From: Treponema sp.
GTDB lineage: Bacteria > Spirochaetota > Spirochaetia > Treponematales > Breznakiellaceae
DNA length: 7,734 nt
NCBI GenBank assembly: GCA_031259345.1
Contig: JAIRLQ010000533.1
Coordinates: forward strand, 1 to 7,734
Direction: 5' to 3'
Below, one piece after another: positions 1-6,879 of this stretch (positions within the stretch are counted from its first letter, which is position 1; each line of letters begins with the position of its first letter). Made by a program: the position numbers and the translations under genes. Below the pieces are notes generated by a model. It was not told where the DNA came from and did no database searches. It saw only the letters and a list, made by a program, of their open reading frames with translations.

Positions 1-2874
1 GTCGAAATAGAAACTATCGTTGATCGTTTCCCTTTCAACCCCATCAAACATAAACCCTGTTTCCCGCAGATTGGTCTGGGCGAAACCTATTTGCAGCGCT
101 TCTTTGTTTTCCATATATCCGGCTATTTCATTTATAGGCAGATATTTTGCCCCGCCGGATTCAATATTGATAAAAAAGTCCTTCGCCTGTTGAACCAAAT
201 CGGCTATGTCTGTTTCCCTGTTAAAAGAAAAATTGATGACCAGCGTATTGATCTGGGAACCGAACATCAAACCGGAACCTTCGCTGATAGTTAGCGGATA
301 AGAAAAACTTATTTGGTTCTGGCCTGATATTTTATGGAGAAGCGTTGCGAAAACGATCTCGGCATAGATGTAGGGCGTTATTCCAAATTTTTGCGAGACG
401 ATTTTTACCCTTTGCAGTTCCTTCTGTTCCAGAGAAAAGCGGCAGGAACTTACAGGGCTTAACGATACGCCGTCTTTTGATCCGGCCTGGAGGCTGAGAA
501 ATTTTAAGTCCACCGGTGAAACATTCCGGCAATAGTCCCGCCAAAATTGATGAATATTTTCCTTGTTTTCTTCGATGAGTGAACGCAGCCGAAATGCCAG
601 TCCGTTACAAAGTCTTTTTTGTTTCTCTATGCCGGTTGTCACTCTGTAATGGGGATCATTATAATAATGGGCGTATTCGTCATAGGCGGCGTTTGCCTTG
701 GTTCCGTCTATTATGATATGGTGAACGCAGGATATGTACCGGTACTGACTCTCCGACAGCTTTATCAAGAAGTATCTTACCAGAAAATCCTTTTTCAAAT
801 CAAACGGTTTTACTATAAGGGGAAACAACTCCTCATCGGTCAGAGGCCGATCAAAATACCTCACAACCTCAGCACCACCGGGAATATTTTCCCGTCTTTT
901 CCAGTATAGCCGGTCATTATCCTCTATCACATTGCAATTAAACAAAAAATATTCGTTGAGCAGCCGAATCATCGCGTCGTTCAGTCTTTCGGGGGAAACC
1001 TTTCCGTCAAGGATTCTATCCTCGACTATGTTGTAGTCATACCGGACGGGATTCAGCAGCCATTCATAGTAGAATATTGCCTGATACGGGGTCAATTCAA
1101 CTTCCGCGGGAACCGGCGTTTCCGGGGATTCCGTTTCCAAATCAGGATCATGGTCAAGCCGCTCCTTTGCTTTTTCACCCGACCGGGCTGCCAATTCTCT
1201 TGGAGTCTGCCATAGCAGCACGTCCACTACAGAAAGCCCGGTGGATTTATACAAAATGAAAGCAGCTTTGGCGGCAGAGATAGAATCGCCACCCAAAAGA
1301 ATAAAATTATCCAGAGCCCCTACCTGCTCCACGCCTAACACTTCTCCGAAGGCGTCACAGATGGTTTTTTCAAGGTCATTCGCCGGCGCTTCGTAATCGG
1401 GCTTAAAAAATTCAATTTCCGGGGGAATGATTTTTTTTCTATCTACCTTCCCGTTGATGTTGAGGGGCAGACTCTCAACCTGCTCAATAAATGAGGGAAT
1501 CATATAAACAGGCAAAATTTTTGAAAGCGATTCTCTGACCTTTCGGGGATCCGCCGGTTCTTTAGCCGTATAACAAGCATAGAGCCGGGTCCCGGCAGCT
1601 TTCCCCAAGCGGCTCTCAAACCCAACCACCACAACTTTGCTTACCGGCGCCACCTTGCTTATCGCCGCCTCAATTTCTCCAGGTTCCACACGGTAGCCGC
1701 GGATCTTAATCATCCAATCGGCCCGCTGTATGTATTCATAGTTGCCGTCGGCGTTCAGCCGCCCAAGATCACCGGTACGGTATAGCGTGCGATGTTCGGG
1801 ATCATCCGAAAACGGGTTTGGTATAAATTTTTCGGCGGTAAGATCAGGCCTGTTAAGGTATCCCAGCGCCAAGGTCTCGCCGGAAAGGCAGATCTCCCCC
1901 ATTTTCCCTTCCGGAACCTGACGGCCTTCGGAATCCAACAAATATAAATTGGTTCCTTCGGGCGGTTTGCCTATGGGGCTGTTTTCATATATCCGGTCAA
2001 GCTTAAAAGTACAATTGGTACCGCAGCCTTCGGATGCGCCGTACCCGTTGATCACCACCATCTTGTCACTGTAGAGATTACTGACCCGTTCCGAACCGAT
2101 AGCGAGAATATGGAGTTGCCTCTCAAAGTGTTTTAAAAATAGGGGGGCTAGGGCCGGCGGCACAAAGGCACTGCTAATCTTATGTTCCAGCCCATAACGT
2201 ATCAACTGGCTTATATCCTGTTTCACCGCGTCGGGAACTATATCTATCACGCCGCCTAAAAGCAGAATTGTCAGTTCGTGGGCAATCATTACCACCGACG
2301 AAAAGGGGACGATGGATAACCAGATGTCGCTTTCCGGATCATAGCCGGCCCCGTCCAGAAAAACATCCCTAAGGTTTATAAAAGTACGGTGGGCAATAGC
2401 GCGGTGAGGCAACACCACCCCCTTGGGAACGCCGGTGGAGCCGGAGGTAAAAACCACCATTGCCGGATCTTCCCGCTCCGGCTTCTCGCCCTTGACATTA
2501 ACCGGCGCGGGTTCGGCAAAGGGGGCAATATCTTTTATCCAGCCTTCAGTCACGGAAAATCCGCCTCCGCACTGCCCGCACATTTCCTCTATCCTTTCGG
2601 CAGGATAGGCAGTATTGATGAAGCTCACCACGCCCCCAGCCTTCCAAATACCCAGCATAGCCGCAAACGCGTAAATGCCACGGGGAAGAATGACGGGGAT
2701 AATCTGCCCCCTCCTAACGGGAAGCGACTGAAGAGCCCCTGCTACCACATCGCCGGCTTTAAGCAGTTCGCCATAGCTTACCCGCCTGTCTCCATGGATC
2801 AGCGCCGGCTTTTCAGCGTTCTCCGCCGCGGAGCGGCTAAACATATCCAAATAAGATGTCCATTGTTCCTGCAT
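1..2874 (-). CDS. Nonribosomal peptide synthetase, initiating A-T-C module (3' end beyond window)
   Basis: An open frame runs without a stop from ATG 2874 to the left edge, giving 958 residues. The adenylation domain (about 10-485) shows FTSGSTGVPKG (142-152), NGYGASEG (276-283), GEICLSGE (326-333), YRTGDL (365-370), KIRGYRVEPGEIE (390-402) and NGKVDR (474-479; Lys476 is the expected catalytic Lys). The carrier domain (about 495-565) has LGGDS with Ser531 as the phosphopantetheine site. The condensation domain starts near 590, has HHIIIDG (718-724) and is cut before its end. Such enzymes activate an acid as its adenylate, load it on the carrier and condense it with the next unit. Starting with A-T and no upstream C suggests a chain-initiating module. 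Unusually, the region matching core A4 reads VPFSSVVMIAHE (189-200) and lacks the usual FDxS Asp, so a non-alpha-amino substrate is possible. The start at 2874 is preferred because GGGAGG lies 5 nt upstream; ATG 2878 is in another frame that soon stops. Product unknown. Confidence 0.95.
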   Translation of the reverse strand, partial: MQEQWTSYLDMFSRSAAENAEKPALIHGDRRVSYGELLKAGDVVAGALQSLPVRRGQIIPVILPRGIYAFAAMLGIWKAGGVVSFINTAYPAERIEEMCGQCGGGFSVTEGWIKDIAPFAEPAPVNVKGEKPEREDPAMVVFTSGSTGVPKGVVLPHRAIAHRTFINLRDVFLDGAGYDPESDIWLSIVPFSSVVMIAHELTILLLGGVIDIVPDAVKQDISQLIRYGLEHKISSAFVPPALAPLFLKHFERQLHILAIGSERVSNLYSDKMVVINGYGASEGCGTNCTFKLDRIYENSPIGKPPEGTNLYLLDSEGRQVPEGKMGEICLSGETLALGYLNRPDLTAEKFIPNPFSDDPEHRTLYRTGDLGRLNADGNYEYIQRADWMIKIRGYRVEPGEIEAAISKVAPVSKVVVVGFESRLGKAAGTRLYACYTAKEPADPRKVRESLSKILPVYMIPSFIEQVESLPLNINGKVDRKKIIPPEIEFFKPDYEAPANDLEKTICDAFGEVLGVEQVGALDNFILLGGDSISAAKAAFILYKSTGLSVVDVLLWQTPRELAARSGEKAKERLDHDPDLETESPETPVPAEVELTPYQAIFYYEWLLNPVRYDYNIVEDRILDGKVSPERLNDAMIRLLNEYFLFNCNVIEDNDRLYWKRRENIPGGAEVVRYFDRPLTDEELFPLIVKPFDLKKDFLVRYFLIKLSESQYRYISCVHHIIIDGTKANAAYDEYAHYYNDPHYRVTTGIEKQKRLCNGLAFRLRSLIEENKENIHQFWRDYCRNVSPVDLKFLSLQAGSKDGVSLSPVSSCRFSLEQKELQRVKIVSQKFGITPYIYAEIVFATLLHKISGQNQISFSYPLTISEGSGLMFGSQINTLVINFSFNRETDIADLVQQAKDFFINIESGGAKYLPINEIAGYMENKEALQIGFAQTNLRETGFMFDGVERETINDSFYFD

Positions 2875-2879
2875 GCATT

Positions 2880-2885
2880 CCTCCC
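2880..2885 (-). promoter_or_regulatory. Shine-Dalgarno site of the NRPS gene
   Basis: GGGAGG on the minus strand ends 5 nt before the ATG at 2874. It decides between two overlapping ATGs: the one at 2878 is only 1 nt from it and opens a frame that terminates after about 13 codons. Confidence 0.8.
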
Positions 2886-2941
2886 GGGATTTCCGATAAA
2901 TATATTTTTCGAGTCCTAAACTTTATACGAATCCCAAGCAT

Positions 2942-2970
2942 ATATTAACACAGGTAGAAGCGATTGTTTC
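2942..2970 (-). promoter_or_regulatory. Candidate weak promoter for the NRPS gene
   Basis: On the minus strand GAAACA (2970-2965) and TAATAT (2947-2942) are separated by 17 bp. The -35 matches the sigma-70 consensus at 3 of 6 positions and the -10 at 4 of 6. It would give a leader of about 60 nt. The poor -35 begins 2 bp from the nearest direct-repeat box (2973-2981), as expected for an activator-dependent promoter. The match is weak, and other AT-rich hexamers nearby (TATAAA or TATATT closer to the gene) could serve instead. Confidence 0.3.
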
Positions 2971-2972
2971 GG

Positions 2973-3002
2973 CCACTTACGCCGTTTTATTGACCACTTA
3001 TG
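2973..3002. promoter_or_regulatory. Tandem 9-bp direct repeat, candidate LytTR/AgrA-type operator
   Basis: CCACTTACG (2973-2981) and CCACTTATG (2994-3002) differ at one base and are separated by 12 bp, a 21-bp period or two helical turns. The following base is C in both, so the match extends to 10 positions. AgrA and other LytTR regulators bind paired 9-bp direct repeats with about this spacing. Each box matches the AgrA box ACAGTTAAG, as I recall it, at 6 of 9 positions. A LytTR response regulator is encoded at 6851-7636. The location between two divergent genes fits control of both. Binding is inferred; the repeat and its spacing are seen directly. Confidence 0.5.
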
Positions 3003-3015
3003 CGGGAAGCGCTCC

Positions 3016-3030
3016 GGGGCAACGCGCCCC
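3016..3030. repeat. Short G+C-rich inverted repeat in the divergent control region
   Basis: GGGGC (3016-3020) and GCCCC (3026-3030) form a perfect 5-bp inverted repeat around a 5-base centre. It lies between the direct-repeat boxes and the -35 of the rightward promoter. It is upstream of the likely transcription start, so it is not an attenuator for that operon. It could be an operator half-site pair or chance in a G+C-rich patch. Confidence 0.25.
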
Positions 3031-3031
3031 C

Positions 3032-3060
3032 TTGCATAAATCTGAAGCTGGATATATGAT
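3032..3060 (+). promoter_or_regulatory. Sigma-70-type promoter for the DUF697/ABC operon
   Basis: TTGCAT (3032-3037) and TATGAT (3055-3060) are spaced by 17 bp. The -35 matches TTGACA at 4 of 6 and the -10 matches TATAAT at 5 of 6. Transcription would start near 3067, leaving a leader of about 26 nt before the ATG at 3093. This is the best promoter match in the 218-bp divergent gap. Confidence 0.55.
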
Positions 3061-3082
3061 ATATAGAGAATATATATTTTAT

Positions 3083-3087
3083 AGAGG
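3083..3087 (+). promoter_or_regulatory. Shine-Dalgarno site of the DUF697 gene
   Basis: AGAGG lies 5 nt before the ATG at 3093. It supports that start over the internal Met at residue 7, which has no comparable site at the right distance. Confidence 0.6.
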
Positions 3088-3092
3088 CAAAT

Positions 3093-3770
3093 ATGGCTAA
3101 AAGAAACAAGATGGATACGTCCGATTTTGAAATTTATGATGCTCTGCCTAACGCTGATACTGTCGCGTCTCCGACCGATGGAGGAGATGATGTTCCGGCG
3201 GTTGAAGTACAAACCGCGGTCGAGGCTATCGAAGTACAGTCTAATATCCCGGTCCCAATAGCTGTCCAGGAGGCAAAACCGGGAACATCCCTTTACAACC
3301 TTATTACCCGCGCCAGGGTCGAGGAGATCATAAAAAACCGGGCATTATTGGCGGCCGGTATAGGCCTTGTTCCGGTTCCGGTTTTTAATCTGGTTTCGGC
3401 GGCGGCGATTCAGATATCCATGGTGCAGTCAATTACCCGGCTCTACGATATTGAGGTGAAAAAGTCCTGGATAAAGAACATCATCGCGTCGGTACTGGGC
3501 GGGCTTGGCGCTACCGCCCTTTCGGGAGCCGCGCTAAAGAACCTGGGGGGTACTCCTCTGGTGGGTACTTCCCTGGCGGTTTTATCCGCCCCGGCGGTGA
3601 ACGGCCTGACAACCTACGCCATCGGCTATATGTTTGTCCGTTATTTTGAATCCCCAGAGGGTCTCCTGAAGGCCAATGCCGGCGCCTTGAGGGAATGGTT
3701 TAAGGAAGGCTTCAAGGATGGCAGGGAAAAACTGGGCGGTGTTATAACCGGGAAGTCCCGGACAGCATAA
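3093..3770 (+). CDS. DUF697-type membrane protein, first gene of the ABC operon
   Basis: A 225-residue protein with two parts. Residues 1-65 are hydrophilic, acidic and Val/Pro-rich, look disordered and have no signal peptide. Residues about 75-185 resemble the DUF697 (YcjF-like) family: basic residues near 81-83, a hydrophobic stretch with GLVPVPVFNLVSAAAIQ (91-107), an amphipathic MVQSITRLYDIEV (110-122), a Gly/Ala-rich hairpin VLGGLGATALSGAALK (134-149) and a second hydrophobic segment ending in TTYAIGYMFVRYFE (173-186). The C-terminus is basic and soluble. DUF697 domains are often tied to GTPases or stress-related membrane proteins, but their role is poorly known. The stop is 3 nt before the permease start, so translation is probably coupled. 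Its place ahead of an amino-acid-type ABC pair suggests an accessory membrane role, which is inference only. Family assignment is from motif memory. Confidence 0.85.
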   Translation: MAKRNKMDTSDFEIYDALPNADTVASPTDGGDDVPAVEVQTAVEAIEVQSNIPVPIAVQEAKPGTSLYNLITRARVEEIIKNRALLAAGIGLVPVPVFNLVSAAAIQISMVQSITRLYDIEVKKSWIKNIIASVLGGLGATALSGAALKNLGGTPLVGTSLAVLSAPAVNGLTTYAIGYMFVRYFESPEGLLKANAGALREWFKEGFKDGREKLGGVITGKSRTA

Positions 3771-3773
3771 GCT

Positions 3774-4448
3774 ATGATAAACCTGCTATACGAAAATTTT
3801 ATTGCCGATGGTGCATATAGATACTTCCTGCTCGGCCTGGGGGTAACGCTGCTCATTGTGACAATAGGATTATTTGTCGGTACCATAGCCGGCGTGATCC
3901 TCTGCGCTATGTCCCGTAGCCGTTTCCGCCTGTTCCGGCACCTTGCCCGGGCTTATTTCCTGTTAATGAGCGGAACGCCGGTTCTCCTGCTGTTAATGCT
4001 TTTCTATTATGTGGTACTGGTACCTTTCGGTATAGACGCTCTTGGCACCGCCATCATTGTCTTTGGACTGCGCAGCGGGGCACTTATCAGTGAGATTATG
4101 CAGAATGCCCTGAGCAGCGTGGACTGCGGCCAGATTCAGGCGGCCCGGACCCTGGGTTTCAACGGTATCGGCGCGTTCCTGCATATCATCCTTCCCCAGG
4201 CGCTACGCTTCGGCAAGCCCCTGTACCGGCACTGCGCCATCACCCTCTTGCAGGATACCAGCGTGGTGGGCTACATCACCGTTAGCGATCTGACCCGGAT
4301 AATTAACAACATGGGAAGCCGCACGGGAAATCCCTTCCTGGCCATGACGGCAGGAATCACCCTCTACCTCCTGCTCTCATGGATAGTCAGCCTGTGTTTC
4401 AATACCTCCAATGTCAGGAATGAATCCGCCGGAACAAAGGCGGTATAA
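3774..4448 (+). CDS. Polar-amino-acid-type ABC transporter permease (HisM/GlnP-like)
   Basis: A 224-residue integral membrane protein, the usual length for this type I importer permease family. Hydrophobic segments lie near 18-45, 56-82, 86-100 and 195-212. SGTPVLLLLMLFYYV (66-80) corresponds to the family's RGTPxLVQLxxxYY region. The coupling (EAA) loop is QAARTLGFNGIGAFLHIILP (about 121-140), with Gln where Glu is common, and is followed by QALR. TSVVGYITVSDLTR (167-180) matches the usual TSLxSxIxxxDLxR. It should form the membrane channel, perhaps as a homodimer, and dock the ATPase encoded 6 bp downstream. The ATG follows the previous stop by 3 nt with no clear Shine-Dalgarno, implying coupled translation. 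There is no partner permease or solute-binding protein in the operon. The substrate is not predictable; amino acid is the family expectation. Confidence 0.92.
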   Translation: MINLLYENFIADGAYRYFLLGLGVTLLIVTIGLFVGTIAGVILCAMSRSRFRLFRHLARAYFLLMSGTPVLLLLMLFYYVVLVPFGIDALGTAIIVFGLRSGALISEIMQNALSSVDCGQIQAARTLGFNGIGAFLHIILPQALRFGKPLYRHCAITLLQDTSVVGYITVSDLTRIINNMGSRTGNPFLAMTAGITLYLLLSWIVSLCFNTSNVRNESAGTKAV

Positions 4449-4454
4449 AAAAAT

Positions 4455-5549
4455 ATGATAAAAGTAGAAAACCTGTATAAATCTTTTGGCGGTGTACCGG
4501 TATTGGAGAATGTGAACGCCGATGTTAAAAAGGGAGAATGTGTTTCCATCATCGGCCCTTCCGGCGCAGGCAAAAGCGTTTTTCTCTCTTGCCTCAATGC
4601 CCTCATCGTTCCCGACACGGGACGGGTATTCATCGACGGCCTTGACATTTTCGATAAAAAAACCGACATAAATAAGCTGCATGAACGGGTCGGTATGGTA
4701 TACCAAAATTTCAATCTCTTTTCCCATTTGACGGTACTGGAAAACATAACCCTCGCTCCCGAAAAAATCAAAAAAATACCCCGGACTGCGGCAATCGACA
4801 AGGCGCGGGAACTGCTCAATATGGTAAGCCTTGCGGCAAAGGAAAACGCCTATCCCCAGGAGCTTTCCGGCGGCCAGAAGCAGCGTATTGCCATCGCCCG
4901 GGCTATGGCGATGGACCCGCAAATAGTTCTGTTCGATGAGCCTACCAGCGCCCTCGATCCGGTGATGACCGGCGAAGTTCTGGCGGTCATCCGATCCCTG
5001 GCAAAAAAAGGCATGACCATGATCATCGTTACCCACGAGATGGAATTCGCTAAAGAGGTATCGGACCGGGTGTTTTACATGGACGACCATAGTATCTACG
5101 AGACCGGTACGCCGCGGGAGATTTTTGAACAGCCACAGGGAAAACGGACAAAGGCCTTTATTTCCCGGCTTAAAACCCTTGAATTGCGGGTGGAATCCCC
5201 GGAATTTGACCTGTTAGGACAGATGTCACGGATAGAGCAGTTCTGTATAAAGTACGATATTGACCGCCGCATGATTAACAGGGTACAGATGGCATTTGAA
5301 GAGGTCTCGATGTACCTGTTGAAAAACCATTTCGGTGAAAAAGAAAAACCGGATATCCTTGTGAATATTGCTTACACCGAGAAAGAAAAAAATATCGTCA
5401 TCACTATTTCCTACGGCGGCAGGCAGGAAGATCTTTTTGCCGGTATGGATGAAGACAAGAGTCTGGGACTGCTTATGGTGCGGCGTATATCCAAATCGGC
5501 GCTTTATTCCGCCGTAGACACCAAAAACACCCTGACCATTACCCTGTAA
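4455..5549 (+). CDS. Amino-acid-type ABC ATPase fused to a degenerate HATPase_c_2 (RsbW-like) domain
   Basis: A 364-residue protein. Residues 1-245 are a complete GlnQ/HisP-like ATPase: Walker A GPSGAGKS (34-41), Q-loop Gln84 in MVYQNFN, signature LSGGQKQR (137-144), Walker B VLFDEP (158-163) and switch His194 in VTHE. All catalytic residues are present. The family usually ends near residue 245. Here about 115 more residues follow, with the outline of an RsbW/SpoIIAB-type HATPase_c_2 fold: helix MINRVQMAFEEVSMYLLKNH (273-292), strands ILVNIAY (301-307) and IVITISYGG (314-322), then SLGLLMVRRISKSALYS (336-352) and a last strand TLTITL. The N-box Asn is Met286 in my alignment and the G1-box Asp is Tyr or Ser, so ATP binding there looks lost or altered. 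The tail may regulate the transporter. It converges on the kinase gene with a 10-bp gap. Confidence 0.93.
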   Translation: MIKVENLYKSFGGVPVLENVNADVKKGECVSIIGPSGAGKSVFLSCLNALIVPDTGRVFIDGLDIFDKKTDINKLHERVGMVYQNFNLFSHLTVLENITLAPEKIKKIPRTAAIDKARELLNMVSLAAKENAYPQELSGGQKQRIAIARAMAMDPQIVLFDEPTSALDPVMTGEVLAVIRSLAKKGMTMIIVTHEMEFAKEVSDRVFYMDDHSIYETGTPREIFEQPQGKRTKAFISRLKTLELRVESPEFDLLGQMSRIEQFCIKYDIDRRMINRVQMAFEEVSMYLLKNHFGEKEKPDILVNIAYTEKEKNIVITISYGGRQEDLFAGMDEDKSLGLLMVRRISKSALYSAVDTKNTLTITL

Positions 5550-5559
5550 TCCGTCGCCT

Positions 5560-6879
5560 TTACAAATTGAGCAGCAGGCGAATGGTGTATTCGCTTCCTG
5601 TCCATTCGGGAAGATACTCCCCGCTGTGGCGTTTACAGACAGCCGCGATGCTCCGGAGTCCGTATCCGCCGCCCGTTCCTTTCCTGCTTTGGGGAATATT
5701 GGAAGAAGAAGCCTGCCCGTCGCCGGATATGATCCTGCCGTCAAATGTATTTTTCTCCTCAACGAGCAGCTTTCCCGAGGCCAGGCGGATCTCAAGGCTT
5801 ACCCGCCGTTGCGCCGCCGGGACCCTCATGGTTCCCTCAAAAGCATTCTCCAAAAGGTTTCCCAGAACTATACAAATTTCATAGTTATCAAGAGGGCTTA
5901 AGCTTTTATCAACATGGGGGATCTCCACCGGCAAAACCGCTCGAATTTTAAAAGAGATGTTGTTTTTCTCAAAACGTCCCGCGTAATTGGCAAGCAGGGC
6001 GCTGACAACAAAATTTTCACAATAGACAACCGGCTCCGTTTGGCTGTAATAGGAACGGGCATCCGCGAGGAAATCCCGAATATGCCGTGCCTTGCTTATT
6101 TTAGCCAGCTCATCTATCACGCCTATTTGATACTTGTAATCATGCCGGAGAACGCGTATTTCCCGCAAAATCCGGTCCAGCCGTTTGTAATAATCGGCGC
6201 CCGAGGCGATTACCTCTTTGGCAAGGCGGAGTTCATAGCTTTCCCCGGCCGATTTTGCCGTGGCGGAAATGGCGGTAAAAATGACAAAAAGGTTACCCAG
6301 GGCTATTAAAATATTGATGAGGCTGGCGTCCCGGAAGTTTCCCTGTTGAAAAGCGGCATCCGCGGTTTGCAGGCTGAGATACGAAAAACAAGCGCCAAGG
6401 GTATGCAAGAACCAGTTAAGTTTATCCGTAACAGCAAATAAATTACCCGCAGGCTCACGGCCAAAACGGAGGAACAGGAAAAAGTACAGGACCAAAAGAC
6501 CCCAGGCCGCAAAATATCGGCAGCGCTCATAGCCCGGCCCGGCGGCGAAAAAAAGACGGGCCCCAAGACCGGAGACAAGGTTAAACAATACCGCTAAGGA
6601 CATAAGGATAAAAAAAACAAAGGTCTTTTGGAAAAATTTCCCCTTGAAAACAATAACAATCAAGGGCAGAAGGACAAGCCCTTTAAGCGCCCGTTTCACA
6701 AGCGCCGCTTGGGCAAAAGGCGGGGCAAATTCAAAGGCCAGCTCTATTACCACAGGAGATACCAGAAATACCACGGCACAGAGAAAGTACGGAATTTTCC
6801 GCTTCAACGCAAAAGAAACCGCAAAGGCGTTGATGCAGAGCAAGGTGGTATCATAAACCACTTGAAACAGGTTTATCAT
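5560..6879 (-). CDS. AgrC-like membrane sensor histidine kinase (GHKL type)
   Basis: A 439-residue protein with an N-terminal half (about 5-206) of six or seven hydrophobic segments and no large extracellular domain, as in peptide-sensing AgrC-type kinases. A linker helix (about 210-240) leads to the H-box EIRVLRHDYKYQIGVI (240-255), with His246 the likely phosphoacceptor. The ATPase domain has the N-box NYEICIVLGNLLENAFEG (332-349) and a G-box GTGGGYGLRSI (401-411), so it looks active. The ATG at 6879 has GGGAG 5 nt upstream, inside the end of the regulator gene; the two overlap by 29 bp, so co-translation with the LytTR regulator is likely. The signal is unknown: the AgrC-like layout suggests a small peptide or hydrophobic ligand, but no agrD/agrB-like gene is visible here. 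Confidence 0.93.
   Translation of the reverse strand: MINLFQVVYDTTLLCINAFAVSFALKRKIPYFLCAVVFLVSPVVIELAFEFAPPFAQAALVKRALKGLVLLPLIVIVFKGKFFQKTFVFFILMSLAVLFNLVSGLGARLFFAAGPGYERCRYFAAWGLLVLYFFLFLRFGREPAGNLFAVTDKLNWFLHTLGACFSYLSLQTADAAFQQGNFRDASLINILIALGNLFVIFTAISATAKSAGESYELRLAKEVIASGADYYKRLDRILREIRVLRHDYKYQIGVIDELAKISKARHIRDFLADARSYYSQTEPVVYCENFVVSALLANYAGRFEKNNISFKIRAVLPVEIPHVDKSLSPLDNYEICIVLGNLLENAFEGTMRVPAAQRRVSLEIRLASGKLLVEEKNTFDGRIISGDGQASSSNIPQSRKGTGGGYGLRSIAAVCKRHSGEYLPEWTGSEYTIRLLLNL

Noticed and set aside
2876..2878. ATG at 2878 as the synthetase start
   Set aside because: It is in a different frame that reaches a stop within about 13 codons, and it sits 1 nt from the Shine-Dalgarno.
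2389..2919. Open frame of 176 codons on the plus strand
   Set aside because: It lies antisense to the adenylation domain, whose motifs are clear on the other strand. The translation shows no recognisable domain and has the composition of an antisense shadow.
3061..3082. AT-rich TATATA run as a repeat or replication-type element
   Set aside because: It is short, imperfect and best explained as the initial transcribed and leader region of the rightward promoter.
2916..3212. Open frame of 98 codons on the minus strand in the divergent gap
   Set aside because: It covers the promoter region and the start of the DUF697 gene. It shows no domain or good start, and is rich in Ile/Tyr from the AT-rich promoter DNA.
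4377..5090. Open frame of 237 codons on the minus strand
   Set aside because: It is antisense to the ABC ATPase, which has every family motif. The frame has no family resemblance and no ribosome-binding context.
5190..5549. NIL or ACT regulatory domain on the ATPase, as in MetN
   Set aside because: The tail is longer than a NIL domain. Its helix with paired Glu, followed by two strands and a GLxxxRR helix, fits the RsbW-like pattern better.
5536..5580. Bidirectional terminator between the convergent genes
   Set aside because: I found no stem with a T-run on either strand. Only 10 bp are non-coding.
5226..5795. Open frame of 189 codons on the minus strand crossing the convergent gap
   Set aside because: It overlaps the ATPase tail antisense and the kinase gene in another frame. 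Both of those have strong domain evidence.
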